Shown here piece after piece: positions 35,581 through 47,329 of a stretch of 64,000 bases of DNA. The stretch is from Megaleporinus macrocephalus (Eukaryota > Chordata > Actinopteri > Characiformes > Anostomidae). The stretch's first letter is position 1; each line of letters begins with the position of its first letter. Position numbers and translations under genes: made by a program. The DNA is taken from contig CM038708.1 in assembly GCA_021613375.1 (NCBI GenBank), positions 26,875,018-26,939,017 on the forward strand, written 5' to 3'. Under the pieces are notes generated by a model. It ran no database searches, was not told the DNA's origin, and saw only the letters and a program-made list of their open reading frames with translations.

Positions 35581-36299
35581 CTTCTAAAACTTCTTCAGAA
35601 CCTCTGCATTCAGAGTCTCACTTTGAGAGACATGAAAATTCCTTGCTCTGTGTTTGGCTAAGAATACTGACGTTTAGTTTAGAAACAGCTTCTAAACAGT
35701 GACTCATTCGATGCTCTCTGAGTAGAAGAGAGGTGAAAAGTGGATGCATGTGAATGTTTCTGTGGTGCTGGAAAAGCAGCAGGCCAAGTTATTAATTTAA
35801 TCGCTTCTATGTATACAGCTCTTTGTGCAACACAATTTGTGTTAGTCTTGTTCTTGGGCTTCATTGGCAGCCAGTTTCTGACCCCAGGATCACTGCTGAC
35901 AGGGTCATTTTGGTGGGTTGATCATTCTTATCTCAGCAGTGATATTAGCCAGGTTTTCATCCAGCTTTTGAATTATACTCAAGTGATTACCTAAAACTAC
36001 AAAACATGTGCCTGCATTGTTATCAGTTCTATACAAAACAATACAATTCTCTGTCACAATCTTCAAACACTTCTAAGAAATGGGTCTATAGAGTCATATT
36101 CATAGCATTCATGTTATTCGTTTGTATTATTCATATGACATTGTTCTAGTTACTATAACAGCCTCTAGGTAGATAAAGAGCAAACACAATTGATCATAAT
36201 GACCATGAAATAAAGGAAAAGATATGACTTGATGAAGTAGATGCTTGATGAATTGATCCTGCCACGACTGCCTAAGCTCCTAAATAATAATTAAAAAAA
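35581..36299. other. AT-rich noncoding
   Basis: No feature recognised; the frame at 35740-35994 has no domain support. Confidence 0.4.
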
Positions 36300-36428
<129 letters not shown>

Positions 36429-36429
36429 A

Positions 36430-36600
36430 CATTTAAATAGAAGCTGGCAAATAATAAGCTTTCTTAGAAATTATTATTTGCCAGCTTCTATTGGAATTTG
36501 CCATTCCACCCTAAGTGGTAATGAAGTTTACACTGAGGTGTCTTCAATGTAGAACGAATTAAGAAAGAAGCTGGCAGATACAAAGCTAACATCAGCTTAC
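36430..36600. mobile_element. Small palindromic element with perfect hairpin
   Basis: A 22-base arm (36436-36457, starting AATAGAAGCTGGCAAATAAT) pairs perfectly with 36471-36492 around a 13-base loop. A second, longer imperfect pairing runs from GCCAGCTTCTATTGG (36479) to the complement of AAGAAAGAAGCTGGCAG (36568-36584). The element at 46.4 kb has the same inner words (TTCCACC, TAAGTGG or TTAAATGG, AAGAAGCTGG), so the two are copies of one MITE family. Confidence 0.6.
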
Positions 36601-36699
36601 CTCAGTAAATTATTTATTTTACATCAATAAATGCAACCTTAATCAAGACATACCTTCAACTTTCCTTTAAATGTTTAATCAGCAGCTAATGAGCAGCAC

Positions 36700-37000
36700 A
36701 GCAAACCTATAATCAGCTGCTGGAGCTGCCGGACTGTTGAACTAGTCTCACTGGCTGATCTGATGCCAAAACTACACTTTTACTGTATGAGTGCACTAAT
36801 GCGTGCACTTTCACTGGTATGTGTGGTATTTTTGCACCGGGAATCTTTCACTGCCATTGCAAACGTGCTGCATATGTCAACTGTTTAGATTTGAGCACCA
36901 TTTGATATCACCACAGCAACACATAAAATCAAATTTCAATATAAAACACTCAAATGTACTGGTACTGGTTTGCTGGACTGGTTATGGATTTGTTAACTCA
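36700..37000. repeat. Interspersed repeat fragment related to 13.5-13.7 kb
   Basis: Shares GGAGCTGCCGGACTGTTGAAC and TTGATATCACC/AAATTTCAA-type words with 13456-13720. It lies just downstream of the palindromic element, as the 13-kb copy lies near TTTGCCAGCATCTTATT, which suggests one composite repeat. Confidence 0.5.
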
Positions 37001-37129
37001 TAACAAACCACCACTGTGACGCCAAATAAACTTCTTGTCCACCAAAATGTGGCAGTGTGACTGTGTGACGTCATCAAAATACTATGAAATTCTGAGCTTT
37101 TTGGCTACATTTTATATCACAAGAGAGCG

Positions 37130-37790
37130 GAGACAAAGCACACCAATCTGCTAATTCTTTTATTTTCTGGTGAATGCCAATCAAGCTCCTTGATGCTGGG
37201 CTGTGAGCACAGGTCCCACTAGAGGACTTTGGTCCCTCATGCCACCCTCATGGAGTAGCCTGCTGGAGATCATTTTGTAGGTTTATGGCAGTGCTCCTTT
37301 GGTTCCTCTTCACAAAAAGGAGCAGATACAGGAACCGCTGCTAGGTTGATGCTCCTGTATGGCCCTGTCCAGCTCTCCTTATGTAACAGCCTGTGTCCTG
37401 GTTTTTCCTTTGTGCTCTGGAGACAGTGCTGGGAGTCACAGGCAAATCTTCTGGAGACAGGAGCTGGACTACGTGTGCAACCTGAACGAGCTGCAGGTTC
37501 CACCTAATGCTACCATACTGAGGAGACTAGCAAACCGTGAAACTAGAGAAGACTCAGTAAGTAAAAAAAAAACTGTCTGTGGCCATCACCTGCAAAATCA
37601 CTCTCTTTCTGGTTGTTTTGGTGTTGCAATGCACCTGTTGTCACTTACATTTCCAGCAAAGCAGGTGAAGTTGATTCACAATCACTCATGCTTCTTAGTA
37701 GGACACACTGATGTCCCTGAAGGTTACTGACTTGGAGTCATACTGTGATGATTAAGTGCTCCCTTCATTTTTTTAGTTTATATGTTGAAA
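37130..37790. repeat. Degraded widespread teleost repeat, class unknown
   Basis: The ordered words TATGGCCCTGTCCAGCTCTC (37359), GGAGTCACAGGCAAATCTTC (37430), GAGCTGGACTACGTGTGCAA (37461), AATGCTACCATACTGAGGAG (37507) and CTGTGGCCATCACCTG (37577) match in order a repeat found in many ray-finned fish genomes. The forward frame at 37359-37730 and the minus frame at 37270-37503 are frames of that repeat. I cannot assign a transposon class. Confidence 0.6.
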
Positions 37791-37985
37791 TATTCAAATG
37801 GTGGAGGTGTTTAACCCTGATGCACAACCTGGGTCAAAAGTGACCCAAGTGAGATTTATTTTCTTTGCATAATCTTTGCAATAAATTAATTTCATCATCC
37901 AAGCTTTGATGAATTCCTCAATTGACTTGTTTTTGCTCATCACAAAAGCCTTATTTCAGTTGTATTTTTTTCTTTGTACTTTTTT
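37791..37985. other. Noncoding
   Basis: A small stem GGGTCAAAAGTGACCC lies at 37831-37846; otherwise unclassified. Confidence 0.4.
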
Positions 37986-37989
37986 AATA

Positions 37990-38330
37990 AAAAATATTTT
38001 TGGTATCACTGGGTCTGTCACAGTGTTTCCTGTTTTCTGCCTGTCTGTCTGTCTTTGGTTATATTCCCCTGTCCCCAGCCACGTGTGTCTGTTTTGATCA
38101 TGAGCTCGTTTTGTGCCTCCGCCCCTCACCTGGTTCCGTTTCTGCGTCCCTTCCGTGCCCAGGTGTTGCTTGTTTTTATTCCATTTATTCCTCTGTTTTC
38201 TCTGTTGATGATTTCATGTCAATGTAACATGTGTATGTTGTTTCTACTTCTGTCTACTGTCTAAGGATGGATGTAAATAAAAACCTGCAATTATATCCGA
38301 ACCTCCTGCCTATGACTGCTCGCGCATCAC
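37990..38330 (+). repeat. LINE-like 3' fragment
   Basis: A C/T-rich stretch (CTGTCTGTCTGTC, CACCTGGTTCCGTTTCTGCG) is followed by ATGTAAATAAAAACCTGCAA and a short tail, an arrangement typical of the 3' untranslated part of a common teleost non-LTR retrotransposon. No reverse transcriptase frame is present. The three overlapping forward frames are noncoding artefacts. Confidence 0.5.
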
Positions 38331-38559
38331 AGGGTCAAAATAAACCTTTATGTATTCACTATGGAATGGGATAGGAACTATTGGCAGTTCTAAACATTTG
38401 CAGTCAGAAGTATATATACAAAAAATATTTTTGTTCATGAAGTAAATAAGTAACAATTAAAATAATGATTTAGGGTCAAAAACCAAGATTTATAATGAAC
38501 ACATGGAACTTTAAATAATAAAATAAGTTGGTTTCAAAAGATTCACCAAAGAGATACTC

Positions 38560-38730
38560 AGCAACAGGGATGTAGCAGCAAATTCTGGGCCCTGTACACT
38601 CTCTCTCTCAATGGCAGTGGGCCCCTATCCATGCCAGTACACGAGGAGCAAAAAAAAAAAAAAGATTTTCATGGGCCCCTCTCCCTACTCAGACCCTGGG
38701 TAGTCAGGTCCACTTTCCCCCCCACTACCA
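38560..38730. repeat. Repeat fragment (GGGCCC-rich)
   Basis: GTGGGCCCCTATCCATGCC and CATGGGCCCCTCTCC surround an A-run (38651-38663). This is characteristic of a short teleost interspersed repeat; class unknown. Confidence 0.4.
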
Positions 38731-39259
38731 TGCCCATGCTCAGCAATACATAAAATAACATAGGACATGAATACGAGTCAAGTATAACACATTTTGCACA
38801 TTAGAAGGGGTTTGCTTAGCTTGTGCATCAAAGGGTTAAAAATCCTAACGATGTGCCACCACCTAAATAATACATGAGCAGAAGCGACTCTGTGGTGGCA
38901 TCTATCTACTGATGAATGTGAAAAAGAGAGAGTGATTAATTGTTTAACAATAGATAAACTACAGTCAGTGTTTGTAAAGCTTATGGCTGTTCCATGTGCA
39001 CCAGAACCATAAAACATGATTCAGTGTTAAAAATAAAAAGAAACATGGCCACCCTTGAATGCCGAACTTATTAAACTTCTAAGAATAAATTAACTGGATG
39101 TAGGACATACTACATTATTACTGCAGTTCAGAGAAGTCTAACCTTTATGGCCTGGTTATTATTTTTTTTTTTTTAAAGTTCCCAAATGATGCTTTATAGT
39201 TTATAAAGTAGCTATACCTGATAAAACAGTCAGGCTATGAGCTAGATTTACTCAATACA
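38731..39259. other. AT-rich noncoding
   Basis: No feature recognised; T-run at 39163-39173. Confidence 0.4.
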
Positions 39260-40060
39260 GCAGCAACTCCAAAGTACTGAGGTTTTGATTGCATCCGTCA
39301 TTACAGGGGAAAACAGGCAAAAGCTTAACCGCAACGAACAACGCAATGAACCCCTAAGATATTCAACAGCAGATGCATCAGTAATACTTTTTCAGCAAAA
39401 TGGGCCATTAGGAAACTTCACCGCTTTGAGACGAACAAAGTGAAGTCTTTATGAGGTTTCACTAACGCAAGGGCAAGTTTCATGCCAAGTTAGTACTAGC
39501 CAATTGTGTGACACTTTTGATTAAGGTCAATGTTCTTCAGAAGAGTGCACTGCATAGATATTTTGATGGCTTATTACGGAGATCTTTATTCAACCTTCAG
39601 CAACTATACACTACATTACAGAAAACCTCTTAGCGTTGAGACGGCTCATGTCACATTAGCAGTTTGATCATCAAAGTCTAAGGTAGAGTGACTGTCGTTA
39701 TCTAATTAATTAGCGGTCTACATTGGTGTAGTACTTGAAAATGTAATTAGATACATATAGCAAAGGCAGCTATATGTTAAGCATTCAGGCATAAATGGAT
39801 TTGATTTAGGTTGTCCAGTGCAATTACGTGGAGAGGAAAAATCAGCAAACAGAATGGCAATTTAGCCTCAACCATCACACCACACTGCGCAACGCTGATT
39901 ATCTTCATATTCCCCTAAGAATTCCTGGTGACATTATGAGAGGCAATTTTCACATTCAATCTTGCCTTCATAAAAATGGATATTAATTTAAAATCACATT
40001 TCCAAATCTCCATTTTGCACTACCTTGTGCAGTCACATACATATGTATAATGGGGCTTCC
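39260..40060. promoter_or_regulatory. Candidate conserved noncoding element, homeodomain-site-rich
   Basis: About 0.8 kb of unique, non-repetitive DNA. It includes a perfect 12-base palindrome CTAATTAATTAG (39702-39713), a TAATTA-type site in AATGTAATTAGATAC (near 39739), and GGATATTAATTTAAAATC (near 39979). TAATTAATTA-type palindromes bind paired-class and other homeodomain dimers. Motif density and the absence of repeats make this one of the stronger enhancer candidates in the window. No coding frame is present. Confidence 0.48.
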
Positions 40061-40400
40061 CAGCAGAAATTAAAGTCATGATTGGCCTGGTACTTTCCGT
40101 AACCTGGTGAAAACTGCCAGACTGTGGAACCAGCCTAGTCTACTTTTAGCAAATGCAGTTTCTATCTCCCTGCATTAGACGTCCTGTATCTAATGCGAGT
40201 GAGATACATAGTTAATTTCAATGCATTGCAGATTAAAGTAACAACATTTAAAATTAGCTCCAAGAAAAGGATGAAAAAGCTGTCAAGATCCAAAAGGCCA
40301 TGGATTACACCCTCTATAAATGGAATTCTTCAAAGAAACACTTTTGGTTCCCTAAAGAACCATTCATGCTCCATCCACATATAAGCTCTTTTGTAGAAAC
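40061..40400. repeat. AGAACC-type repeat fragment at 40305-40385
   Basis: 40320-40370 carries GGAATTCTTCAAAGAAACAC and GGTTCCCTAAAGAACCATTC. The upstream part (40100-40140, GCCAGACTGTGGAACCAGCC) resembles the repeat at 13.7/36.7 kb. Confidence 0.5.
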
Positions 40401-41184
40401 TGTTGATCTATTGGACGATCTTACAGAATGTTAACCAAAACCCGGTTCAATTTAATGATAGATTGTAGTACACAGACATAAATTATTCAACTTTACTTTA
40501 GATCTGCATTGAGTTTTCAGTGTAAAATGTTACTTAAAAGCTGGAATATGTCATTGTAGCTAATTAAACCTATCAAATTATCAACGCTAAGTGGAACTGT
40601 ACACACGTGAGTCATATGAAAGCCCTCTATTTTAGCTTGTGACTCACTCACTCACTCACATTTAGCAGGCTGAAGAGTCTCCACAAGGGCCAATAGGCAA
40701 ATAGCTCTAAAATAGCTTCAAGAGCTTTATAAAGACCTGCAGTTTGCATCAGTTACAGCGCATGTCCTTCTATGAAGAATCATCCAATTAAATATTTATT
40801 AGGAAACCTAAAGTAGTTATTTTATGGCATTGTTTATATATATTTTTAACCCTTTCTGAGCTTTTCGGTGTGGCCATCCAGTATTATTTGCAGTTATCAT
40901 CTCATTTTGACCACCCAGTACTTTATTAAGCTAAATTAAGATTGCTGGTGAGGGAATTTAATAAATTCATGCAATGTCTGAGGCATCCAGAACAAATCTG
41001 GAACTAAACTTTGTGCTTCAAACTGGCGCACAAGATATTAACTACTTCTTCAAAAATAAAATATTTATGGCTGTATTGTATTTATGTCTATTTACATCTG
41101 TTCTGATGATATATAGTACGTTCTTATTGGTGAAAATGCAGTTATTGCTAAGACAAAGGCTTGTAAACAAAGGTTTACTAAGAC
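40401..41184. other. AT-rich noncoding
   Basis: No feature recognised; the frame at 40974-41213 is unsupported. Confidence 0.4.
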
Positions 41185-41216
41185 TAAGGTGGCTAAGACT
41201 TTTTGCACAGTAGTGT
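41185..41216. mobile_element. Isolated Tc1-like terminal repeat
   Basis: GGTGGCTAAGACTTTTTGC followed by ACAGTAGTGTA is the form of the right end of a Tc1-like element. I could not find the partner end or transposase words upstream, so the left part has been lost or diverged. Confidence 0.4.
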
Positions 41217-41259
41217 ATGTTTGTGAAACACTATAACAGGTCTTTAAACTGGCACATGG

Positions 41260-41720
41260 AACAGCCAGATGAAGCTTGCCATTTGGATTCACTGATTCCT
41301 CTTTTCTCACGTTATCCTTATCTGTGATTAAATAGGCAGACTTGTTCATCACCAGAGAGAGAGAGAGAGAGAGAGAGAAGAAGCAAATGCAGATAACCTC
41401 CTCCTCTCACCCTTTTCCATCTAATCAAAGTTGCCCATGCTGCAGCAGGGAACACGTGTGAGAGAGACATAGCTCTCGATCGCCCACTGTCCCTCCAGCA
41501 ATTACTGTTCTGACAGCTCCACAATGCCTCTGTAATTATGGCACTCATATTTATCCGCTGAGCCCCCAATCTGGGTACGGTTCACAGCCGCATGTGATAC
41601 AAGTACATATCCACAGATGTGAAGGCTAATAAACTGTTAGCATCATTAGCGCGCATGGCCGACATCCACTTTATTTTGCTGAGGAAGAAATTCATAAAAA
41701 AACGCTGCATCAGTCACCCG
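41260..41720. promoter_or_regulatory. Candidate conserved noncoding element with GATA sites
   Basis: Unique block of raised GC with paired GATA-type sites on the minus strand (CGTTATCCTTATCTGTG near 41310-41326) and AGATAACC near 41391. There are homeodomain-type words GTAATTATGG (near 41531) and CAGCAATTACTG (near 41497). A (GA)13 microsatellite (41354-41379) interrupts it. No coding support. Confidence 0.45.
41354..41379. repeat. (AG)n microsatellite
   Basis: Thirteen AG units inside the CNE candidate. Confidence 0.95.
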
Positions 41721-42087
41721 TAACATTTGGAAAGGGGAAGGAAGAGTACGGAGTTAATTTTGTGTCAAAAAGAAATGTACACGTGTGCAGCAACGCAATT
41801 GTCTCTTTATGAAGAGCAAATTCATGATCAACTTCGGAAATCTGTCACTGGACTGGCGACACAATCTGAGGGTATATGTACCTCAGCGGTTACATCAGCT
41901 AGTTCTTATTCACATTTTCACTCTGAAACCAGCAGCAAAGTTCTTAATACAGGAACTGTAATTCAAACTAGCAACCAGAGTGCATGCTAACCCCTGTTCT
42001 AGCTTGGTAATGCAGTCTTCCAGACATTAGCTGGGATCTCTTTTGTTTTTAGGTTTGGGAAAATGTCATATTTAAAATATGCTATGG
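41721..42087. other. Noncoding
   Basis: The 87-codon frame at 41727-41990 is serine/threonine-rich without a recognisable domain; treated as chance. Confidence 0.4.
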
Positions 42088-42335
42088 CATATAGAAGGGG
42101 GCAGTTGTGGGCTGGAGGTTAGGGAACCAGTCTTGTGACCGGAAGGGTGCCGGTTCTATCCCATGACCCGACAGGACACGACTAAGGTGCCCTTGGGCAA
42201 GGCACCTGACCCCCAACTGCTCCCTGGGCAAGTGTGCTTTAGTGTGTGTATGTATATGTGAGTGTTTTACTGCGCAGTTAAATGCAGAGATCTTGAATTT
42301 CCCTCTGGGATCAATAAAGTATATTCATTTTAAAA
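42088..42335 (+). mobile_element. tRNA-derived SINE
   Basis: A tRNA-like head contains the B-box GGTTCTATCCC (42152-42162, consensus GGTTCGANTCC) after GGAACCAGTCTTGTGACCGG. A body with CAAGGCACCTGACCCCCAAC and a tail with TTTCCCTCTGGGATCAATAA then follow, the tail being shared with a LINE 3' end. Length about 248 bp. A related, more diverged copy is at 51.2 kb. SINEs of this build move with the help of LINE proteins. Confidence 0.82.
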
Positions 42336-43384
42336 AATTAGTTTTAAAGTCATATCCAGTCGTACAGTTACAGTTGCTAGGCTATGAAGGACCAACTAGA
42401 TAAGCTCATTTGTTACAGCACCACCTTAAGGGCAGGCCATCAAAGACAGAAGCTACCTTAATGACCAATGTAACTACATAATAACTTTTTTTTAGGGACC
42501 CATCTAGAATTTTGACTGAGGGGGTCCAGGAGGTTATTTAGAAAGTCCCAGACCTCCAGAACCCCCTGTATTTCTTACCCTCTTTATGACACAAACACTA
42601 TAAAGAATAACATGAGGACTGTAGATGCAAAACTTATTTATGATCAAACAAGCAGATCTTATAGATCACACTTGCATTTCATAATCTCAGGGTTTTATTG
42701 CATTCATGTAAGATTCCATTTAGTACTTAATATGTTTTCCATAATGTTATGGGAGATTAATATACTGCAAAAGTAAAACGGATGTCAAACCTATTATTGC
42801 TGTTATATATTTATATATTATATGCTATTCATTTTTACATCTGTGGATATGTACTTACAGATGCAACTTTTATTCACTTTTTACCCAGTTTTACCCAACC
42901 AAGCTGTCATTCTCAGGAATTACCATTTAACATGAATTATTTCTCACACAAAGCTCAGTCCAACAAGTTAAGGGCTTCTGTCGTGAAGGTAGTTTATAAG
43001 CTTTCAAGCAGCTCACAGAAGGCCCCATGAAGGAGCCTACAGGTAAGTCGTCCAGCTGCAATGACCTCATCATGGTATTTAAATTTGATGAAAGGTCAAT
43101 GATGGGCATACATCAGTTTTCAATAACATCAGAAAAAAAAGAAAACAGACTGGAATTTATTGATGCATGTGAATTCGATTTTTAAAAATATACTTGATGA
43201 ATTCATTCAATCATAAACTCTTATTCTGTGGCCTCTGACAGGCTTCTATAAGAGTACTTATTGGCTAACCTGAGTATTACTGTCAAACATGTAGTACTAC
43301 ATTATTCAGTATTTAAAAATCAGGTCTTTTCATTTTTCTCATAAATCTTATTGCTCATATGTGTTACTCTTTTACTATGCATTA
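42336..43384. other. AT-rich noncoding
   Basis: No gene or repeat recognised. A dinucleotide-like TATATTTATATATTATATG lies near 42809; the frame at 42782-43030 is unsupported. Confidence 0.4.
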
Positions 43385-43515
43385 TCAAACACAGGAGGAT
43401 GCGTTTCCCTTCTGAGTCTTGGTTCCTCTCAGAGTTTCTTCTTCTTGCCCATTAGGGAGTTTTTCCTGGTCTTAACTTGCTCAGACGAGGATGTGTACCC
43501 TTGTATTAACTCAGT
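43385..43515. repeat. Retroelement-like 3' fragment
   Basis: GTTCCTCTCAGAGTTTCTTC followed by TTCTTGCCCATTAGGGAGTT and TTTCCTGGTC is a stretch seen in many teleost retroelement tails. Class from memory only. Confidence 0.55.
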
Positions 43516-43599
43516 GTGATCAAACAAATGTTATCTACATGTGAATAGTATGGCAAAATATGAGTAGTAGACCAACATCGAAGAGTTAAATCACAGCTG

Positions 43600-44100
43600 A
43601 AGAAAACACTAGTGAGGGAAAGGAAAAAATCCGAGTTTCCCCGAGAAGTCCACTTGGCAAGTGACATGGTCAAACTTCCCAGTGTTGATTAAATAAATTA
43701 GGGTGAGGTTTTGCGTCATTGATCTCCTACCTCGATTCAGGCAGTTATTGAGTCTGCAGGAGTAGAGAGTGCTCACTGCTGAGAATGCCTGATTTTGATG
43801 AACGTGGATGGGCCTGTCTGTGCTGATGAGGGACCCAGTCTGAACAGGCTCTCTCTCTCTCACACACACACATACACTTTTAAAAGCACCTCCAGTGATT
43901 GACTGCCTGATGAGATAGGAGCTAAGAGTCTAACGGGAAGCCGAGGCTGGCTTTCCTGGCCCATTCCTCATCTGATGAGATCAAAACCTAGCCATGATGA
44001 AACAGCGGGATTGCCGAGCTACACGGTATAGATGTGGATAAATTTCACAGGGCGGCATCACAGTGATAATGGTGAAAATCCATTAGGACACAATAGTGAC
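43600..44100. promoter_or_regulatory. Candidate conserved noncoding element
   Basis: Non-repetitive with moderate GC. It includes GCGTCATTGATCTCC (43710), CTGATTTTGATGAACGTGG (43788) and a GCCGAGGCTGGC core (43941), interrupted by a CT/CA dinucleotide stretch (43849-43876). No coding support for the minus frame at 43609-43869. Confidence 0.35.
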
Positions 44101-44130
44101 ACTCATTATTGATAACATACTACATGACAG

Positions 44131-44670
44131 TACACTCTTAAAATGCAGGAGCCAGAAAGGGTCTTTTAAAATAATGACATAGAAAAATACACTTCTGGCT
44201 CCCCAAAGAACCATTAAGTTGATTCTTAAGTGGTTCTTCCAAGCCACACGTTTTGGGGGATTGCTGGACCCCTCACAAGCGCATAAACAGAACTACTGCA
44301 AGCGTGTTGATAAAGCACTCAAGAAGAACTCAATGAAAACTTGATAAAGTATGCATCTGCAAGGATGCTGTAGGATTAACTATAGTCATGATACCTTCAT
44401 CACTATAATGCTGATCTAAACATCAAGCTGGACTTTCCATTTAGAGCATGTACATGGGATGTTAATACATTATGACGTATGAAGTGTTCAAGAAAACCAT
44501 TATAGAACCATTTGTTTAAAATCTTCTTAGAAGAACCATATAGAACACATTCTCCATCAATCAAAATAACCACAACACTACGCAAAGAACCATCTAAGGA
44601 ATAAAATAGAACTCATGGTTTGGAATAGAACCGTTGCATTACTAAAGAAGAACAATACCTTGAAGGACCA
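44131..44670. repeat. AGAACC-type repeat, multi-copy stretch
   Basis: The canonical left end TACACTCTTAAAA at 44131 is followed by GGTTCTTCC, AGAACCATT, AGAACCATA and AGAACCATC at roughly 30-90 bp spacing to about 44640. No clean right end was found, so it is a decayed or nested copy. Confidence 0.6.
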
Positions 44671-44798
44671 GTTTAACCCAGCAAAAAACAATGTAAGCCT
44701 AATTAATATATTAATATATTTAATAATTACGTACAATCTTTACCTTTATTAAAGAAGCCCAGAAGAACACTCTTGTAAGGTGTTCTTTTGATGCTAAA

Positions 44799-45242
44799 AT
44801 GACTCAAAAGAACTTTTCAGTGGATGCTTTAAAAAGTCCTTTGTGCAAATGGGATACACCACATATCCTCCACATAATGTACAGATTCTATACCATTTAC
44901 AGGCTTTTCTTTGAATCATACATCCAAGCTAAGTCCCTTTCAGGAGCCTTTATATTTAAAAGGGTATTTTACATTCACAAGGAGGAATCAAAGTCCTGTG
45001 AAGTGATTTTATGTCCTACAATGAGGAATGTGCAGTTACCAGTGCGCACTCTGACATTTCCATATCTTAGTGAATATGTTCATATCTCTTGGCACAGCAT
45101 AATGACTTGCACCCTTGGAGAGTTCCATGCACTGTCAAAGGCAGTTGTCTGTTGGTTCTGTACATCACCCCAGAGATGTGTTCTATCTACATTGATTTTC
45201 ATTTCATTACCTCTCTTTTTTGAAGTCCTGCGAGAGTTCTAA
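44799..45242 (+). other. 147-codon open frame, probably chance
   Basis: This is the longest non-repetitive frame in the window. It follows the AGAACC-type repeat directly and ends at the CNE candidate. The predicted protein is aromatic- and serine-rich, without domain, signal peptide, repeat or conserved cysteine pattern that I can recognise. No splice-site pair or promoter signal frames it. In AT-rich DNA of this length one such frame is expected occasionally. No function assigned. Confidence 0.2.
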
Positions 45243-45615
45243 AGGCGTTTTCCACCTTCAGAAGCACTGATAGGCATATCTGCCTTTATGACTTTATAAT
45301 TGTCTTTCTGTTGATTCTCTGACATGCAGCAGTCGCCATTGGCGTATCGCCACATAGGCAGAGCCATAGCCATTAGATTCCAGGAACGCTGAGGATGGGA
45401 AGAAAATGACTGACGTGATGTGCATTTTCTGTGCTTTTTTCTGGCAGACGCTCTCCGTATATTCTGTATCACCATATCAACTTGCTCCTGAGTAGTTGTG
45501 AAAGGGTCGCTGCCTGCTTTCCTTTCTAGCAGCTTCAGCGTGCTGTCACTTTGGCTCTGGATCCAGCTCCACTGACTGCACTCATTTAGAACAAGCCATT
45601 AATCACCAGTCCAGA
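45243..45615. promoter_or_regulatory. Candidate conserved noncoding element
   Basis: Block with raised GC, unique sequence and few stops on the minus strand. It shows the near-palindrome CGCCATTGGCG (near 45335), which is NFI-like, and a GCCATTAATCACC word (near 45596). Enhancer-like by texture; conservation untested. Confidence 0.4.
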
Positions 45616-46379
45616 CCGAGCTTGTTTTGACTCCTTTACATGTTTTTTTTTAAACTAATCTAAACTATTTTGTTTGCAGTGTTTCACTAAATTGTCAGAT
45701 AAACTCCTTCTTACACAACCCCCTTTTATGGTGCTGCATGTTTTATAGAGAACACCAAAAACTAGCTAAAAAGGCTGAATTATGTTGAGTTATAATTGTG
45801 CTGGGGTGCAAATCATATGATTCGATGAAATTTCAAAATGTTGATGAGCAGATAATAGATTATGTTTGTAAAGCACATGCCCCATAATTGGTTTTGTATT
45901 TAGAGCATGTGTAATGTTACTACCTAAATCAGCAAGGTGAAGGTTAACTGTGTTAAATCAGAAAAAAACCTTATAAGAGGGGATTAGTTTTACCAGAGAA
46001 GGTCCAGTAATGTACCTTGACTGGCCGATTCGTTCAGGAAAAAGAATTTATGTTATTTCTCTATATTATCCCAAATAACCCTGTTTAAAACATCATCACA
46101 CAGACGTCTATGTCAACATTATGCAGCAGGTGTCACAACTTCATAACAATTACAAAATGATATGTAGCTAAATGGCATATAGACTAGCAGTGAGCTAGTT
46201 AATTTGGGTTATTTGACTTTGACTTTGCGATAGGTGCTTTTGATATTTTATTCTTCTTTTCCTAGTAATTGTCATGGGTTTCAGTAGTTTTTGAAGATAA
46301 AGGGTTAAATCAAGCTCCATTTTAGCTTCTAGCCTTATCTTCAGGCCACAGAGGAAGAAACTGGAGGCACCATTTTCTA
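45616..46379. other. AT-rich noncoding
   Basis: No feature recognised. Confidence 0.4.
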
Positions 46380-46385
46380 CTAATC

Positions 46386-46543
46386 TAAAGTGAGCTTCTT
46401 GTTCACCAGCATTTTGCTTAAAGTTTCTCATTCCACCTTAAATGGGGCAGTTATTATAACCCCTTAGGTTCCAGAATGTAACTGCTGTAACATTTAAGAT
46501 GGAACGAGAAAATTCAAGAAGCTGGTGAATAGTAAGCTGACTT
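46386..46543. mobile_element. Small palindromic element (same MITE family as 36.4 kb)
   Basis: The left arm (AGCTTCTTGTTCACCAGC, then TTCTCATTCCACCTTAAATG) and the complement of the right arm (AGCTTACTATTCACCAGC, then TTCTCGTTCCATCTTAAATG) align over about 60 bp. About 158 bp in all, noncoding. Confidence 0.65.
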
Positions 46544-47329
46544 TAGCCAGATTGTGTTATTACATTATTGAGATGTTGATTTCAGCAGAACTGTTATATT
46601 ATTTTATATATATATATCATTTTAGGAGGTCATTCATTACAGAATTATTACTTAGCAGATGTGTAAAAACTATGAACATGGCAGATTCGTACTGCACTAA
46701 AATTATGGAAGTCGTCAGTAGTCACTCAAATTACACCACATCGCCAAGTAATACAAATCCCCCTCAAACAGGTCTAAAGCCTCCTGGGAGTTCCAGATAC
46801 GTCACTGACTGTGAATATGAGTGACAGCCTAATCAATGGTCAATACCAGGCCTACTGAAAGAGCCATTGTGAAAACTGAAACCAACTCAGAAAGTATTCA
46901 TGTAAATAGATGTTATCTTAGCATTAACAAACTACTAGAATAGCAAAATTCAAGACCAAACTCCATATAGCCAAGCTCTGCCACCGCTATCGACTGACAT
47001 TTTAACTTGTATTTTATATAAAATAATGAAAAAAGAAAAATATGGAGAAGTAAAAAAGGGAGCAATTCATTGGTGAAAAGCATTAGGCGGCTATTGTAAT
47101 ACACATACTCAACAGTTAGTCAATTCACTTTACACTAATGGCACCTTTACTGCATTCACCAAATAATGTTATCCTACTAACGGTCCTGTACGTACATATA
47201 CGTACATATGACTGGAGAAACTAAACTAATTAGAATTACAATAAGAAAAAAAGGACATTAGGACATTTTAAATTGACCAATATAAACCATACTTTAAACA
47301 GAATATTATTTAATATTATTTAAATATGT
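46544..47329. other. AT-rich noncoding
   Basis: No gene or known repeat. A direct repeat of CGTACATA is present at about 47195-47208. Confidence 0.4.

Noticed and set aside
37359..37730. 123-codon forward frame considered as a gene
   Set aside because: It coincides with a degraded teleost interspersed repeat recognised from its ordered words.
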